64,000 nt of DNA, taken from contig CAYFUG010000003.1 in the NCBI GenBank assembly GCA_964346295.1, positions 1 to 64,000 of the forward strand, read 5' to 3'. Below the pieces are notes generated by a model. That model made no database searches, had not been told where the DNA came from, and saw only the letters and a list, made by a program, of their open reading frames with translations. The translations under genes and the position numbers were made by a program. The stretch comes from CAYFUG01 sp964346295. Lineage in GTDB: Bacteria; Patescibacteriota; Minisyncoccia; Moranbacterales; DUUL01. Positions 8,156 to 17,114 of the stretch are shown piece by piece. Position 1 is the stretch's first letter; every line of letters begins with the position of its first letter.

Positions 8156-9901
8156 TTACCCTTGGGTGACGCGAAACACTTCTTCTAAGCTCGTTTCCCC
8201 TCGCAATACTCTCACTAAGCCAGTTTCTTGCAAAGTCAGCATACCTTCTTTCTGAGCCTGATTTTCAATTTCCTTCTCACTGGCTCCTCTGGCCACCAAA
8301 GCCTCCAGGCTTTCACTTTTTTTTAGAACCTCACTAATCGCCACTTGCCCTTGATAACCCTCTCCGTGACACTGTTTGCAACCATGACCTTGATAAAAAT
8401 TTCTCTCTAATAAATCCTTAGACTCCTTAAGTTGGGAAAATTCACCCGGAAAATGAAGCCGAATAGAAGTTAACATGGCTGCTAAATCAAGCTCCTCTTT
8501 CCATTTTTCTAAGAATCCCGGATCTAGTACCCGAGCGGTTTTACAGTTAGGGCAAATCTTACGAACCAAGCGCTGAGCAATTACCACCTCTACTGCAGAA
8601 GACACCAAAAATGGCTCAGCTCCCCTCTTTAATAGCTGAATCAACCCCTCGGCAGCCGTGATTCCTCCCTCGCTAAGACCAGCCAAGACCAATTTTCCGC
8701 TCAAGCTAGCGTTGAGAGCCAATTGAGTAGCTCGAGACTCTCGTAGTTCTCCTATCAAAATAACATCGGGGTCTTGAAGTAACAGAGCTTCCAAGGCAGG
8801 AGAAAAACCAAGTCCCACTCGAGTGTTAGCAGCTGTTTGATTAACTCCTTTTAGGCGACATTCAATAGGGTCCTCAATGGTAGCAATACTGATCTGATTA
8901 GAGTTAAGAATGTCTAGTAAGGTATAAAGAGTGGTAGTCTTACCGCTCCCCCCTGGTCCAATCACCAAAATCATTCCTCGAGTGGAGTTGATAGCCTGAT
9001 GAATTCTTTCCAGAGCTTCCCCTTCAAACCCCAGCTTCTCTAAAGTAAAACCTCGAGAAATTTCGTTTAATAATCTTAAAACAACTTTTTCTCCTCCTAG
9101 AACTGGCAAAACAGTCACTTTAAAGTCCACCCCTTCCTCTTCTAGGCTTAAGTGCCCACTCTGAGCAGAGTTGTCTATTTGAATATCCAGGTTGGCAAGT
9201 AGTTTGATCCTGGCGCTTAAAGGTTCTAATATTACTCGGGGAAGGGTTAAAACTTCGTGCAGTTTACCATCAATTCGATAACGCACCCGCACCCCTTCTT
9301 CGGTGGGTTCCAGGTGAACATCACTCGCCAATTGGTCCAAGGCGTGTTCAATTAAACCATTTAAGACTTTAATAACTGGGAGCTCTTGCGCTACTTTCTC
9401 TAGGGAATCCTGAGAAGAGATTTGCTGAGCATACCTAGCGATGCTTTCTTCGAAATTATTAGTTAAATTTTTTCGGTACCGTTCCAAAACCTCCCCTAAC
9501 TGCTCCGGAGAAGTAAGATAAGGGACAACCTGCAAACCGGTTTTCTTTCGGATAAATTTAACCACTTGAGCGCTTTTTGCCGGTTCCGTAAAAGCTACCT
9601 TTAACTGATTCCCCGTTTTATCAAAAGCTGCTACCTGATGTTTTTTGGCCACTGCCTCTGGAATGATCCTTAAAACTTCCCCCGGGATTTCTTGCCGCTC
9701 CAAATCGATCCAAGGAATATCTAGTAAGTGAGCATAAGCTTCTCTTAGTTCTTGCTCTTCTATTAGCTCCTTTTGGACTAGCACTTCTCCTAATTCTCGA
9801 TTAAGAGCCTGACTTTCTCGAGAAGCCTGCTTTAAATCTTCCGGCCTCACCGCCCGAATATCTAAAAGATATTGCCGTAATAAATTAGAATCAATTTTCA
9901 T
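8156..9901 (-). CDS. PilB/GspE-type secretion ATPase, atypical
   Basis: The ATG at 9899-9901 gives about 581 residues starting MKIDSNLLRQYLL; upstream codons in frame are AT-rich spacer. It has an N-terminal GspE-N domain, the core with Walker A GPGGSGKTTTL, an Asp box (ATIEDPIE), Walker B-like DPDVILIGELRE, and a C-terminal CxxC pair (CPNCK and CKQCHGEG) for zinc. These enzymes power type IV pilus assembly. The usual His-box LHTN is replaced by GLSEGGIT, so activity may differ from standard PilB. No other pilus gene is seen here. A family-A arm ends within ten bases of its stop. Confidence 0.85.
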   Translation of the reverse strand: MKIDSNLLRQYLLDIRAVRPEDLKQASRESQALNRELGEVLVQKELIEEQELREAYAHLLDIPWIDLERQEIPGEVLRIIPEAVAKKHQVAAFDKTGNQLKVAFTEPAKSAQVVKFIRKKTGLQVVPYLTSPEQLGEVLERYRKNLTNNFEESIARYAQQISSQDSLEKVAQELPVIKVLNGLIEHALDQLASDVHLEPTEEGVRVRYRIDGKLHEVLTLPRVILEPLSARIKLLANLDIQIDNSAQSGHLSLEEEGVDFKVTVLPVLGGEKVVLRLLNEISRGFTLEKLGFEGEALERIHQAINSTRGMILVIGPGGSGKTTTLYTLLDILNSNQISIATIEDPIECRLKGVNQTAANTRVGLGFSPALEALLLQDPDVILIGELRESRATQLALNASLSGKLVLAGLSEGGITAAEGLIQLLKRGAEPFLVSSAVEVVIAQRLVRKICPNCKTARVLDPGFLEKWKEELDLAAMLTSIRLHFPGEFSQLKESKDLLERNFYQGHGCKQCHGEGYQGQVAISEVLKKSESLEALVARGASEKEIENQAQKEGMLTLQETGLVRVLRGETSLEEVFRVTQG

Positions 9902-9959
9902 TTTGTAAAATAAATTTTTTTTAGTTTTAATATTAGATTGTCCAGCGTTATTTATACTT

Positions 9960-10964
9960 TCAAAACAAGCCTTTCTCCTCCACAAAATCCCTCTCTAAAT
10001 GCTCATAAGCCGCCTTAGTCGCTTTCCTCCCTCGGGGAGTCTTATCAATAAACCCTAGCTGCAACAAAAACGGCTCGTAAACCTCCTCAATCGTCCGCAC
10101 TTCTTCTGAAAAAGCGGCTGCCAAAGTCTGCAAGCCCACTGGGCCACCCTGAAACTTATCAATCAAAATTAGCAAAAACTCCCGATCCGCCGGATCTAAA
10201 CCCAAGTGATCCACCTCCATCATGTCCAAGGCTGCCCGAGCAATCTCAGCGTTAATAAGTTTTTGATCTTTAATCTGAGCATAATCTCGCACCCGCTTGA
10301 GTAGTCGGTTGGCCACCCGAGGCGTCCGGCGGGAACTGGCTGCAATCACCTCACAACCACTGGAATCCACCTCTACTCCCAAAAGTTGCCCTGATCTTGC
10401 CACTATTCGGCTGATCTCCCCTGGATTGTAAAACTCCAGTTTATGAACCGCACCAAACCGATTTCGCAGAGGCGAAGAAAGCATCCCCAACCGAGTGGTG
10501 GCTCCTACTAAAGTAAACTTGGGAAGGTCTAATTGAATGGTTTTAGCCGAAGGCCCTTGGCCGATAATTATATCTAGTTTACCATCTTCCATCGCCGGAT
10601 ACAAAACCTCCTCTACCAACTTGCTCATTCGGTGAATTTCGTCCACAAAAAAAATGTCTCCATCGTTGAGATTAGTTAAAATGGAACCTAAATCGCCTAC
10701 TTTCTCAATGGCTGGCCCGGAAGTGATTTTGATTCCGCTGCCCATTTCCTTAGCGATGATATGCGCCAAGGTGGTCTTACCCAAACCAGGCGGGCCAAAG
10801 AGTAATACATGGTCCACCGACTCTTCGCGCTTCTGAGCCGCCTCCAAGAGAATTCGCAGGTTTTTTTTGACCTTCTCTTGACCAATATACTCCCCCAAGT
10901 TTTGGGGTCGCAAGGTCAAATCCAACTGCTGATCGACTACTTGTTGTTTTCCAGATGTTATCAT
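9960..10964 (-). CDS. ruvB: Holliday junction branch migration helicase RuvB
   Basis: The 334-residue AAA+ motor matches RuvB along its length. It shows the start region LRPQNLGEYIGQEKVK, Walker A GPPGLGKTTLAH, Walker B FVDEIHRM, sensor 1 GATTR, the GMLSSPLRNRFG arginine-finger region, and the C-terminal winged helix with GPVGLQTLA and TPRGR. RuvB hexamers load on RuvA-bound Holliday junctions and pump DNA during recombination repair. ruvA and ruvC are not beside it. Length is normal. Confidence 0.97.
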   Translation of the reverse strand: MITSGKQQVVDQQLDLTLRPQNLGEYIGQEKVKKNLRILLEAAQKREESVDHVLLFGPPGLGKTTLAHIIAKEMGSGIKITSGPAIEKVGDLGSILTNLNDGDIFFVDEIHRMSKLVEEVLYPAMEDGKLDIIIGQGPSAKTIQLDLPKFTLVGATTRLGMLSSPLRNRFGAVHKLEFYNPGEISRIVARSGQLLGVEVDSSGCEVIAASSRRTPRVANRLLKRVRDYAQIKDQKLINAEIARAALDMMEVDHLGLDPADREFLLILIDKFQGGPVGLQTLAAAFSEEVRTIEEVYEPFLLQLGFIDKTPRGRKATKAAYEHLERDFVEEKGLF

Positions 10965-11044
10965 AAAAAATTGCGCTTATTCCCCTGAAATTAATCCCCC
11001 AATCAAGAACACTCCCTGAAACCAAAAGATCCATAACGGTACTG

Positions 11045-11166
11045 AGAATTTTAAGTTTGAATGCGCTTCTACCTGCCTGCCGGCAGGCAGGAGCGCGGCT
11101 GAGAACCGAAGTGAAGCGTACTGAGAAGTACGGTAAAAGCAGGTAGCAACGAAACAGTGAAAGATT
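11045..11166. repeat. Palindromic element, family A (first of a back-to-back pair)
   Basis: This copy contains a CTGCCTGCCGGCAGGCAG palindrome and the core hairpin GCGTACTGAGAAGTACGG. It is the left member of a pair filling the spacer between ruvB and the small membrane protein gene. Confidence 0.7.
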
Positions 11167-11169
11167 CAG

Positions 11170-11292
11170 ATCTTTCAAATTTTAGGAAATTTTTAGGAAA
11201 AATCGAGGCTTAGTTCGAGGCGTACTGAAACGTACGGCGAGAACTAAACGCAGGTTTTGACACCAAAATTTTCCAAATTTGGAGGCCCCACC
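11170..11292. repeat. Palindromic element, family A (second of a back-to-back pair)
   Basis: End arms CTTTCAAATTTTAGGAAATT and AATTTTCCAAATTTGGAGG pair with each other. The core has GGCGTACTGAAACGTACGGC. The right arm ends about five bases from the stop at 11297 of the leftward gene. Confidence 0.75.
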
Positions 11293-11296
11293 CATC

Positions 11297-11650
11297 TCAG
11301 CGTTCTTTTAAATCCGCCCAAGAAAGTCCCACCATAAAAACCACTAGCGCCAACAGCCAAAAAGCCGGATTACTTAAAGAGTTAGAAAAACTCCCCGCTC
11401 GCCCGGCTAATTGAGTCCGAGAATGCTCGTTCAGATCAAAATTTCCTACCTCATCAATAGGCTTTGTTTGCTTAGAAAATTTTTGCCGTAAAAAATTTCC
11501 CTGAAGTTTTTCCGGCTCCATTACCTCTACTGCTCGCCCTCCTTCATCCAGCACTACCGCCTTAACTTCTCTTGCTGACGAAATAACTAATAACAGCAAC
11601 ATCAAGCCTAAAATCCCTCCCTTTAAAATTTTATTTTTACTACCTTTCAT
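11297..11650 (-). CDS. Small secreted or membrane protein of unknown function
   Basis: I do not recognise this 117-residue protein. It has a clear N-terminal signal or anchor segment (about 10-28, LGLMLLLLVISSAREVKA). A polar, probably external middle of about 60 residues follows, then a second hydrophobic helix (about 92-110, FWLLALVVFMVGLSW) and a short charged end. The plan is two-helix with an exposed loop, or a cleaved signal plus one C-terminal anchor. A good minus-strand -10 box lies about 185 bases upstream, so its mRNA may carry a long structured leader. Confidence 0.6.
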   Translation of the reverse strand: MKGSKNKILKGGILGLMLLLLVISSAREVKAVVLDEGGRAVEVMEPEKLQGNFLRQKFSKQTKPIDEVGNFDLNEHSRTQLAGRAGSFSNSLSNPAFWLLALVVFMVGLSWADLKER

Positions 11651-11832
11651 ATTTTGAATATAAGTTCATCAATAGAACTATCTTAATCTCGGAGCAAACC
11701 AAGATTAAATAAAAATCCTTGACTAAAGTTTTCGCTAAAGCGGAGACCAGAAACTATGGGCTTGCCTTTTTAAATCTCGGCCTTACATCTCCTCACCCCA
11801 GATTTCTCGCCTAGATTTGTTTTTCTGCTAAA
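11651..11832 (-). promoter_or_regulatory. Probable structured 5' leader of the small membrane protein gene
   Basis: Between the putative -10 box and the ATG at 11650 the minus-strand RNA has a strong hairpin (TTAATCTTGG with CCGAGATTAA, around 11677-11706). A smaller one (AGTTC with GAACT) lies nearer the start. No known riboswitch was recognised. Confidence 0.3.
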
Positions 11833-11851
11833 ATTATAGGCGAGTATCGCC
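11833..11851 (-). promoter_or_regulatory. Minus-strand -10 box with overlapping palindrome
   Basis: Read on the minus strand the segment is GGCGATACTCGCC immediately followed by TATAAT. The inverted repeat GGCGA-TAC-TCGCC occupies the promoter spacer, which is where an operator would block polymerase. A related half site (CTAGGCGAG) lies about 30 bases downstream. No good -35 was seen. Confidence 0.4.
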
Positions 11852-11920
11852 AAATATTTTATCTTTTCATTTTAACTCATTTTCCCCTAAACCCCAACTC
11901 CTCGATTAAAAATAGCTTAT

Positions 11921-13639
11921 CTATTTCTTCTTTTTTCCTTTCCTTTTGCTACTACTAGCTCCTGATTGATCAGATGATTCCTTTTGACCACCTTCCAGCT
12001 TCGCTCGCTCTCTTTGATAATTTTTCAAACAATCCTTGCAAAATACCGGTCGCACTCCATCCGGTTTAAAAGGCACCTCTACTACCGTTCCACATCCCGA
12101 ACAATCAGCTCGGTGCGGCTCTCTTCCTGCCTTACCAGAATCGCCGGGATTATTAGCAGTTAACTTAATCTTTGATTCAGAAGGGCTACCCTCTTGATTC
12201 TCGGAAATATTTTTACCTTTAGAATCATCAACCAGCTTCTCGTTTGAACGATCTTTTTTGGCCAAATTTAAACCAGCTTTACCGCCACCAACGTCATCTT
12301 CCGACTCAACAATTCTATCTCCTGCCAGTTGAGAAATTTTCTCTGCCACAAAAGGATCATTGGTCCCACTCCATTCTCGAATTTCCGCCTCTACTTTTTC
12401 CTTAGTAGAGCCATAATGAGAACGAGTATAGTCAATTACCTCTTGAGTATTGGATTCAGTAGATTCTAACTCAATCGGAGCTAGAGTAGTGGCCGAAAAA
12501 GGGTTAGAGGTAACTCCATCAATCATCATCTTGAGATAAACACGATATTTTTCTAGGTTAACAATATCAATAGCAGTAAAAGTAGGTTCGAATTCTTTCT
12601 CTAAGAATTCCGCATCCAAGCCACCTATTCTAAAAGAAACCATTGTCCCCACATTACCAAAAACGGCATCTCGAACCTTTTCTTCTAGTTGAGCCACATA
12701 CTGATTGGCAAGAATCAAGGACAATCGATATTTTCGAGCCTCCGAAAGAATGTTAGCAAAAGATTCAGTGGCAAAGTTCTGAAACTCATCTACATATAAG
12801 TAAAAATCCTTCCGTTGATACTCTGGAATATCCACTCGACTCATAGCTGCTAACTGAAGCCGAGTAATCATCAAACCTCCCATCAGATTACTGTTATCTT
12901 CTCCAATCGCTCCCTTAGATAAATTCATGATAAGAATCTTACCTTGATCCATTACTTCTCGCATCGAGAAAGAGGAATTAACTTGGCCAACAATATTTCG
13001 AATTAAGGCGGAAGACAAAAATTGACCGACCTTGTTTTGAATAGGAGCAATCGCCTCTTGCAAAAAACGATCTTGATACTTACTAAACTCGTCCAAAAAA
13101 AACGACTTAATGACTGGATCAGTCACTTGATCGACCACTTTTTTTCGATAATCTTTGTCGATAAAAAGACGATTAATCCCTAACAAGGTTGCGTCAGGGC
13201 ATTCTAAAAGTGCTAAAATCGCATTTCGCAAAAGATATTCCAGTCGAGGGCCCCAAGAATCACTCCAGAGTTTCTTAAAAACTCCTACTAGCCCAGAAGC
13301 TACCAAGTGCCGAGTTTCTGGACTAACTTTTTCTAGGACATTCATAGAAATAGGATAATTCAAATCGGCTGGATTGAAGTAAATGACATCTTGAATCCGC
13401 TCTCGAGGAACCGATCGCAAACAATCTTGGGCAAATTCTCCGTGAGGATCAATAATCCCTACTCCCTTCCCTCTTCTAATATCTTGAATGGCCATATTCT
13501 GAATCATGTTGGTCTTTCCCATTCCAGTCTTCCCAATGGAATAAAAGTGCCGACGCCGATCATCTTCTTTAATACCAAAAATCACCTCCTTGTTGCGGAA
13601 ATTAGTTTTAGCAAAATAATTAATCTCTTCTGAATTCAT
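11921..13639 (-). CDS. VirD4/TraG-like type IV secretion coupling ATPase with C-terminal zinc ribbon
   Basis: The 572-residue protein starts with a nucleotide-binding core: Walker A GKTGMGKTNM (about 36-45), the IIDPHGEF motif, Walker B FYLYVDEFQNF and a later sensor region (LILANQYVAQL). This order matches TraG/TrwB-type DNA pumps and DUF87 ATPases. After residue about 420 comes a low-complexity charged linker and a four-Cys zinc site (CSGCG and CKDC), then a Lys-rich tail. It has no obvious membrane helix; the adjacent upstream gene encodes a membrane protein that may supply that part. Possible roles are DNA or protein translocation. Confidence 0.8.
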   Translation of the reverse strand: MNSEEINYFAKTNFRNKEVIFGIKEDDRRRHFYSIGKTGMGKTNMIQNMAIQDIRRGKGVGIIDPHGEFAQDCLRSVPRERIQDVIYFNPADLNYPISMNVLEKVSPETRHLVASGLVGVFKKLWSDSWGPRLEYLLRNAILALLECPDATLLGINRLFIDKDYRKKVVDQVTDPVIKSFFLDEFSKYQDRFLQEAIAPIQNKVGQFLSSALIRNIVGQVNSSFSMREVMDQGKILIMNLSKGAIGEDNSNLMGGLMITRLQLAAMSRVDIPEYQRKDFYLYVDEFQNFATESFANILSEARKYRLSLILANQYVAQLEEKVRDAVFGNVGTMVSFRIGGLDAEFLEKEFEPTFTAIDIVNLEKYRVYLKMMIDGVTSNPFSATTLAPIELESTESNTQEVIDYTRSHYGSTKEKVEAEIREWSGTNDPFVAEKISQLAGDRIVESEDDVGGGKAGLNLAKKDRSNEKLVDDSKGKNISENQEGSPSESKIKLTANNPGDSGKAGREPHRADCSGCGTVVEVPFKPDGVRPVFCKDCLKNYQRERAKLEGGQKESSDQSGASSSKRKGKKKK

Positions 13640-13735
13640 TTTGGTTTAATATTTTTTCAATCACTTATCCAGTCGAATAAAATTATGGCTCGGAAAACCC
13701 AGTAAGCCAGAATTTAGCACTAAAAAATCGGCACC

Positions 13736-15388
13736 TTAGCTGAACTCGGGATGAATTATCGAGCCGGGCACATTAGTAGGGGCCTGACCCTTCTTAGCTT
13801 CTACTTTTCTCAATCCAGCTGCAGTAACATTCATATCGGGAAAATGAAACACGGAAGCCAATGCCTCGGTATTAAAATGGAAATAGGTTCCGGTCGCGTC
13901 TCGATCTCGATAATTCTGAACAATTTTTCTCTTTCGATAAGTTAGCCGGGAGTTAGTAAAGTAATAATTAGCAAAAGTTTTAGTATTATTCTCTGGTATT
14001 AAAGAATTCATATTACTAATGGAAAACTGCTTCAAGGCTCCCATCGGACCAGCTACCCCTACAGCTTTGTTAAAATTTTCTCTACGACCTAAATACACAT
14101 AGCGAATAGCAGTCTTGAAGGCCGGCTTAGTCATATTATCATGAATTGCTTTCAATTTGTCCTGCTCTCCGGGGGGCAATTTATTAACATTAAAACCCTC
14201 CCCAGAAGACTCCTCTTCTCCCATGCTAGCAGGAGCACTTAGTTCATTACTATAAACCCCTCTCGCTACGTTTCCTGGCAAAACTGCTAACTCGGAAATA
14301 AAATTACCTAGAGCACTCGTTTTTCCTTTTTCTGAGATTTTAGCGCCGTATTTTTCTAAAATGCTATTTACATATTCTTTGAATTTAGGAAGCCAGCCAG
14401 GCTCGGAGTCAGGAGTAAAAATAATTTGAAACCAACCATACTGATTTTTACCAAAAGAGGAGAATACTTCCGCTAGAGATGATAAGGGGTCTACCATTTT
14501 ACCCGTGACATCTTCAATAAAATAACGATATGTACGAATAGGAACCGCTTCGTGATCAAAGGGCATTATACTAGACCCCCAGACATCCCAATTTTTATTA
14601 GGAAGATTTAAGGGAACTTTCTTAGTGTAATCTTCGGCCTCAAAAATTTCTGCCGTAGGATACTGGGCATAAATTTGAGCCTCTACATTATCTCTACCGC
14701 TTTTAGTGCACTTTATATAAAAGTGGACTGAGCCTTCCAAGGAAGCAATTTCAAAGGAATACTTATCCTGCATCGGCCTCCAGCCACAATACTGTTCTAG
14801 TTTATTAAGAGTGCTGAAACTCCATAATCCACTAAAAACCTGCTCCATGATCCTAGGACTCTTTTCCACATCAGGAGGAAGCACAATTTCTAATAAAATA
14901 TACTTCTGCCGTATAACAAACCTCAAAACCCGATATTCACCCCATAAATTATCAAAAATAAGCCATACCATTGGGGTCAAAATTAACCACCAGAAATTCA
15001 TAAAAATAGCGGCGATTAATTGCAAAAAAAGAACATCCTCCAGCCAATAAATAAAAAACGCACCTGTCCCGACTACCGCAATCAAAAGTCCGAAAATAAC
15101 CAATAGGGTCTCTCCTTGCGCTCCTAAGGGACGAGGTTTTTTGGGCCGCTTTTTTTTACCTAGAAACCCTTGCTCTCGCCCTTCTATTTTTTCCTTTACC
15201 GCCTCCCCCTCTGACACAGAAGGCTCTTCAAAGCTTTCTTCTGAAACTTGATCTGCTTGAGATAAAAAACCAGCCGCTTCATCGGCGGCCGAAACCTGAG
15301 AATGATTATTATCAGGACCAGAGGACTGAGAAAATTCTTCCGGAGAAAAACTAGGCTCAAAAGGAAGATTTTCAGGAGGTTTACTCAT
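13736..15388 (-). CDS. Membrane protein paired with the VirD4-like ATPase
   Basis: The 550-residue protein has an acidic, disordered N-terminus (1-85) and a basic stretch (KKKRPKKPRP). Two helices follow (about 94-118 and 125-145), then a large soluble domain. The C-terminus contains YFHFNTEALASVFHFPD, which I know as a recurrent motif of CPR proteins encoded next to VirD4-like ATPases; no experimental function is known to me. About 95 bases separate it from the ATPase start and both read leftward, so they are likely co-transcribed. I infer that it anchors or regulates the ATPase at the membrane. Confidence 0.6.
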   Translation of the reverse strand: MSKPPENLPFEPSFSPEEFSQSSGPDNNHSQVSAADEAAGFLSQADQVSEESFEEPSVSEGEAVKEKIEGREQGFLGKKKRPKKPRPLGAQGETLLVIFGLLIAVVGTGAFFIYWLEDVLFLQLIAAIFMNFWWLILTPMVWLIFDNLWGEYRVLRFVIRQKYILLEIVLPPDVEKSPRIMEQVFSGLWSFSTLNKLEQYCGWRPMQDKYSFEIASLEGSVHFYIKCTKSGRDNVEAQIYAQYPTAEIFEAEDYTKKVPLNLPNKNWDVWGSSIMPFDHEAVPIRTYRYFIEDVTGKMVDPLSSLAEVFSSFGKNQYGWFQIIFTPDSEPGWLPKFKEYVNSILEKYGAKISEKGKTSALGNFISELAVLPGNVARGVYSNELSAPASMGEEESSGEGFNVNKLPPGEQDKLKAIHDNMTKPAFKTAIRYVYLGRRENFNKAVGVAGPMGALKQFSISNMNSLIPENNTKTFANYYFTNSRLTYRKRKIVQNYRDRDATGTYFHFNTEALASVFHFPDMNVTAAGLRKVEAKKGQAPTNVPGSIIHPEFS

Positions 15389-15676
15389 TGTTTCTAGTCA
15401 ATTAAGCCATTTGCATTGCTTCTTAGCTTCAGACTTAAATCTTTACTCTGAAATTCACAATGAAAAACAACTATTACCAATTCTTAGAATAAAATTAGCC
15501 TTAAATCGTCAACTTTGCAATACCCCATTTTGCCTATCCAATTTCTAATATTCCGGAAATTGTCTTTGTCTTTGTTTCAACTGTAATAAATAAGGGGTAA
15601 GGTTTTCCAAGTTAATAAAAAATCACCAATTAACCCTCTCTCTTCTCTTTTTTAAAAAATAAGGTGGAATCAAAAT
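15389..15676. other. Intergenic stretch, nothing recognised
   Basis: AT-rich spacer between two leftward genes. A TTGACG on the minus strand near 15508-15513 could be a weak -35, but the -10 is poor. No repeat-family element, tRNA or convincing hairpin was found. Confidence 0.4.
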
Positions 15677-16891
15677 TCATCTTATAGCAAAAAATCCACT
15701 ACCATTTTTCTTAAAACTACCTTTGTCAGAAAGCGCCACTAAAACCGTACTACGCTTAACTCTTTTTCTAGAGAGCACAAAATTAACCACTGCTTCCTGG
15801 GAGGCTTGAGTGTGCTTTTTAAGAAAATCTCGGATTAATTCTCGGACAGTTTTCCCAGAATAGTCCCAATTCTCTAAACCATAAGTTCCTCTTCCAACTA
15901 ATATAAAACGCTTATCCTTGATTAATTCGTTGTGAACAGTTTGAGGAAGAGCTTCTTTTTCCCCCCAGTGCTGATTAATCAATTTGGTGATTTCCTTGAA
16001 ATGGAGCGGTTTTTTGTATTTTTTTAAAACTAAGTAAGCCTTTTCCCTGGATCCTCTCTGTGAAATATTACGCCAACTCCTGATTCCCCACTCTCCTAGG
16101 ATATTATTTTCAATTATGTTACTCAAGCGTAAAATCATATCTAAACGCTTTCTTCCCCGCTCTCCACTAAAAAAATCTTTCCATTCCGTGGTGCTTAAGT
16201 GCCCAGAAATCTCTTCCGGATAATGAGATTTTTTAGAATTTTTAACATAATCCAATACAAAAGCATGCGCCCTAGATACCTGAGGGCCCAGCTCCTTATC
16301 TTCTTCATTGTACCAAAAACCACTAATTTTTAAATTATCTTTTTTGTAACTAAGACGACTGGAGCTATTAAGAATAAACATTAATTGATTGCGATCTTTC
16401 TGAGTAATATTTTTCTTGAGCCGCTCCCTAAGAAATCCCTTTTCGCAAAAACCCCCAGAGGATTCAATTATTTCTAACGCTCTAAAAATAATATCCCCAA
16501 AAACCTCTCCCTTCTCTGCCTTTTGCAATTTCTTAAAGCTATCCAGTTCAATTTGACGAACTCTCTCTCGAGTTATTTTAAATTCTTGGCCAATTTTATC
16601 CAAGACCTTCCCCTCACCTCCTTCTAAGCCAAACCGCTTTTTTAAGATGTCTCGAGAACGAGGTTTTAGTTTTTGTAACAACTCCGCAGAAACAATATCT
16701 AAAACCGTATCCGTTGATCCCTCTCTTGTTTCTAGATTTCCGGGGCCACTTTCTAATTTCTTCCCAGAAAAAATTCCATCTTCTTTTTCTTCAATCACTA
16801 TTTCTTTCTTGGGTTTAATAGATTTAGTTGCCTTCACGTGACTTAAATTGAATAAATTATAATAAAATTCCTTTTGCAAAACTTCTTCCAC
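15677..16891 (-). CDS. Sigma-70 region 4 plus HARE-HTH domain regulator
   Basis: The 404-residue protein starts at GTG. Residues about 70-125 form a sigma region 4 helix-turn-helix (KPRSRDILKKRFGL then KITRERVRQIE), the part that contacts the -35 box. No region 2 is present. After a middle helical part, residues about 285-345 form a HARE-HTH unit (AYLVLKKYKKPLHFKEITKL, then VGRGTYGL), as in the RNA polymerase delta subunit RpoE, and a second winged-helix-like end follows. Proteins with this plan occur in CPR genomes. It may modulate RNA polymerase rather than act as a full sigma factor. Confidence 0.75.
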   Translation of the reverse strand: MEEVLQKEFYYNLFNLSHVKATKSIKPKKEIVIEEKEDGIFSGKKLESGPGNLETREGSTDTVLDIVSAELLQKLKPRSRDILKKRFGLEGGEGKVLDKIGQEFKITRERVRQIELDSFKKLQKAEKGEVFGDIIFRALEIIESSGGFCEKGFLRERLKKNITQKDRNQLMFILNSSSRLSYKKDNLKISGFWYNEEDKELGPQVSRAHAFVLDYVKNSKKSHYPEEISGHLSTTEWKDFFSGERGRKRLDMILRLSNIIENNILGEWGIRSWRNISQRGSREKAYLVLKKYKKPLHFKEITKLINQHWGEKEALPQTVHNELIKDKRFILVGRGTYGLENWDYSGKTVRELIRDFLKKHTQASQEAVVNFVLSRKRVKRSTVLVALSDKGSFKKNGSGFFAIR

Positions 16892-17114
16892 CCCTTTTAA
16901 GCATACTAAGCATAACTAGAGTACCTAGTTAATATCTATTTCTTGGCATCATAACTAACTAAATCAAAAGGGCCTCTCAAATTTAACAAAATTAATGAAG
17001 AGGATAAAATTAAACTTAGAAGCAATCCAACGCAAACCAAGTTTGCCATTTAGAATTAATTTAGCTTACTGTTATTATTATCACAATAACAAAGAAATGT
17101 CAATGTTAATAATA

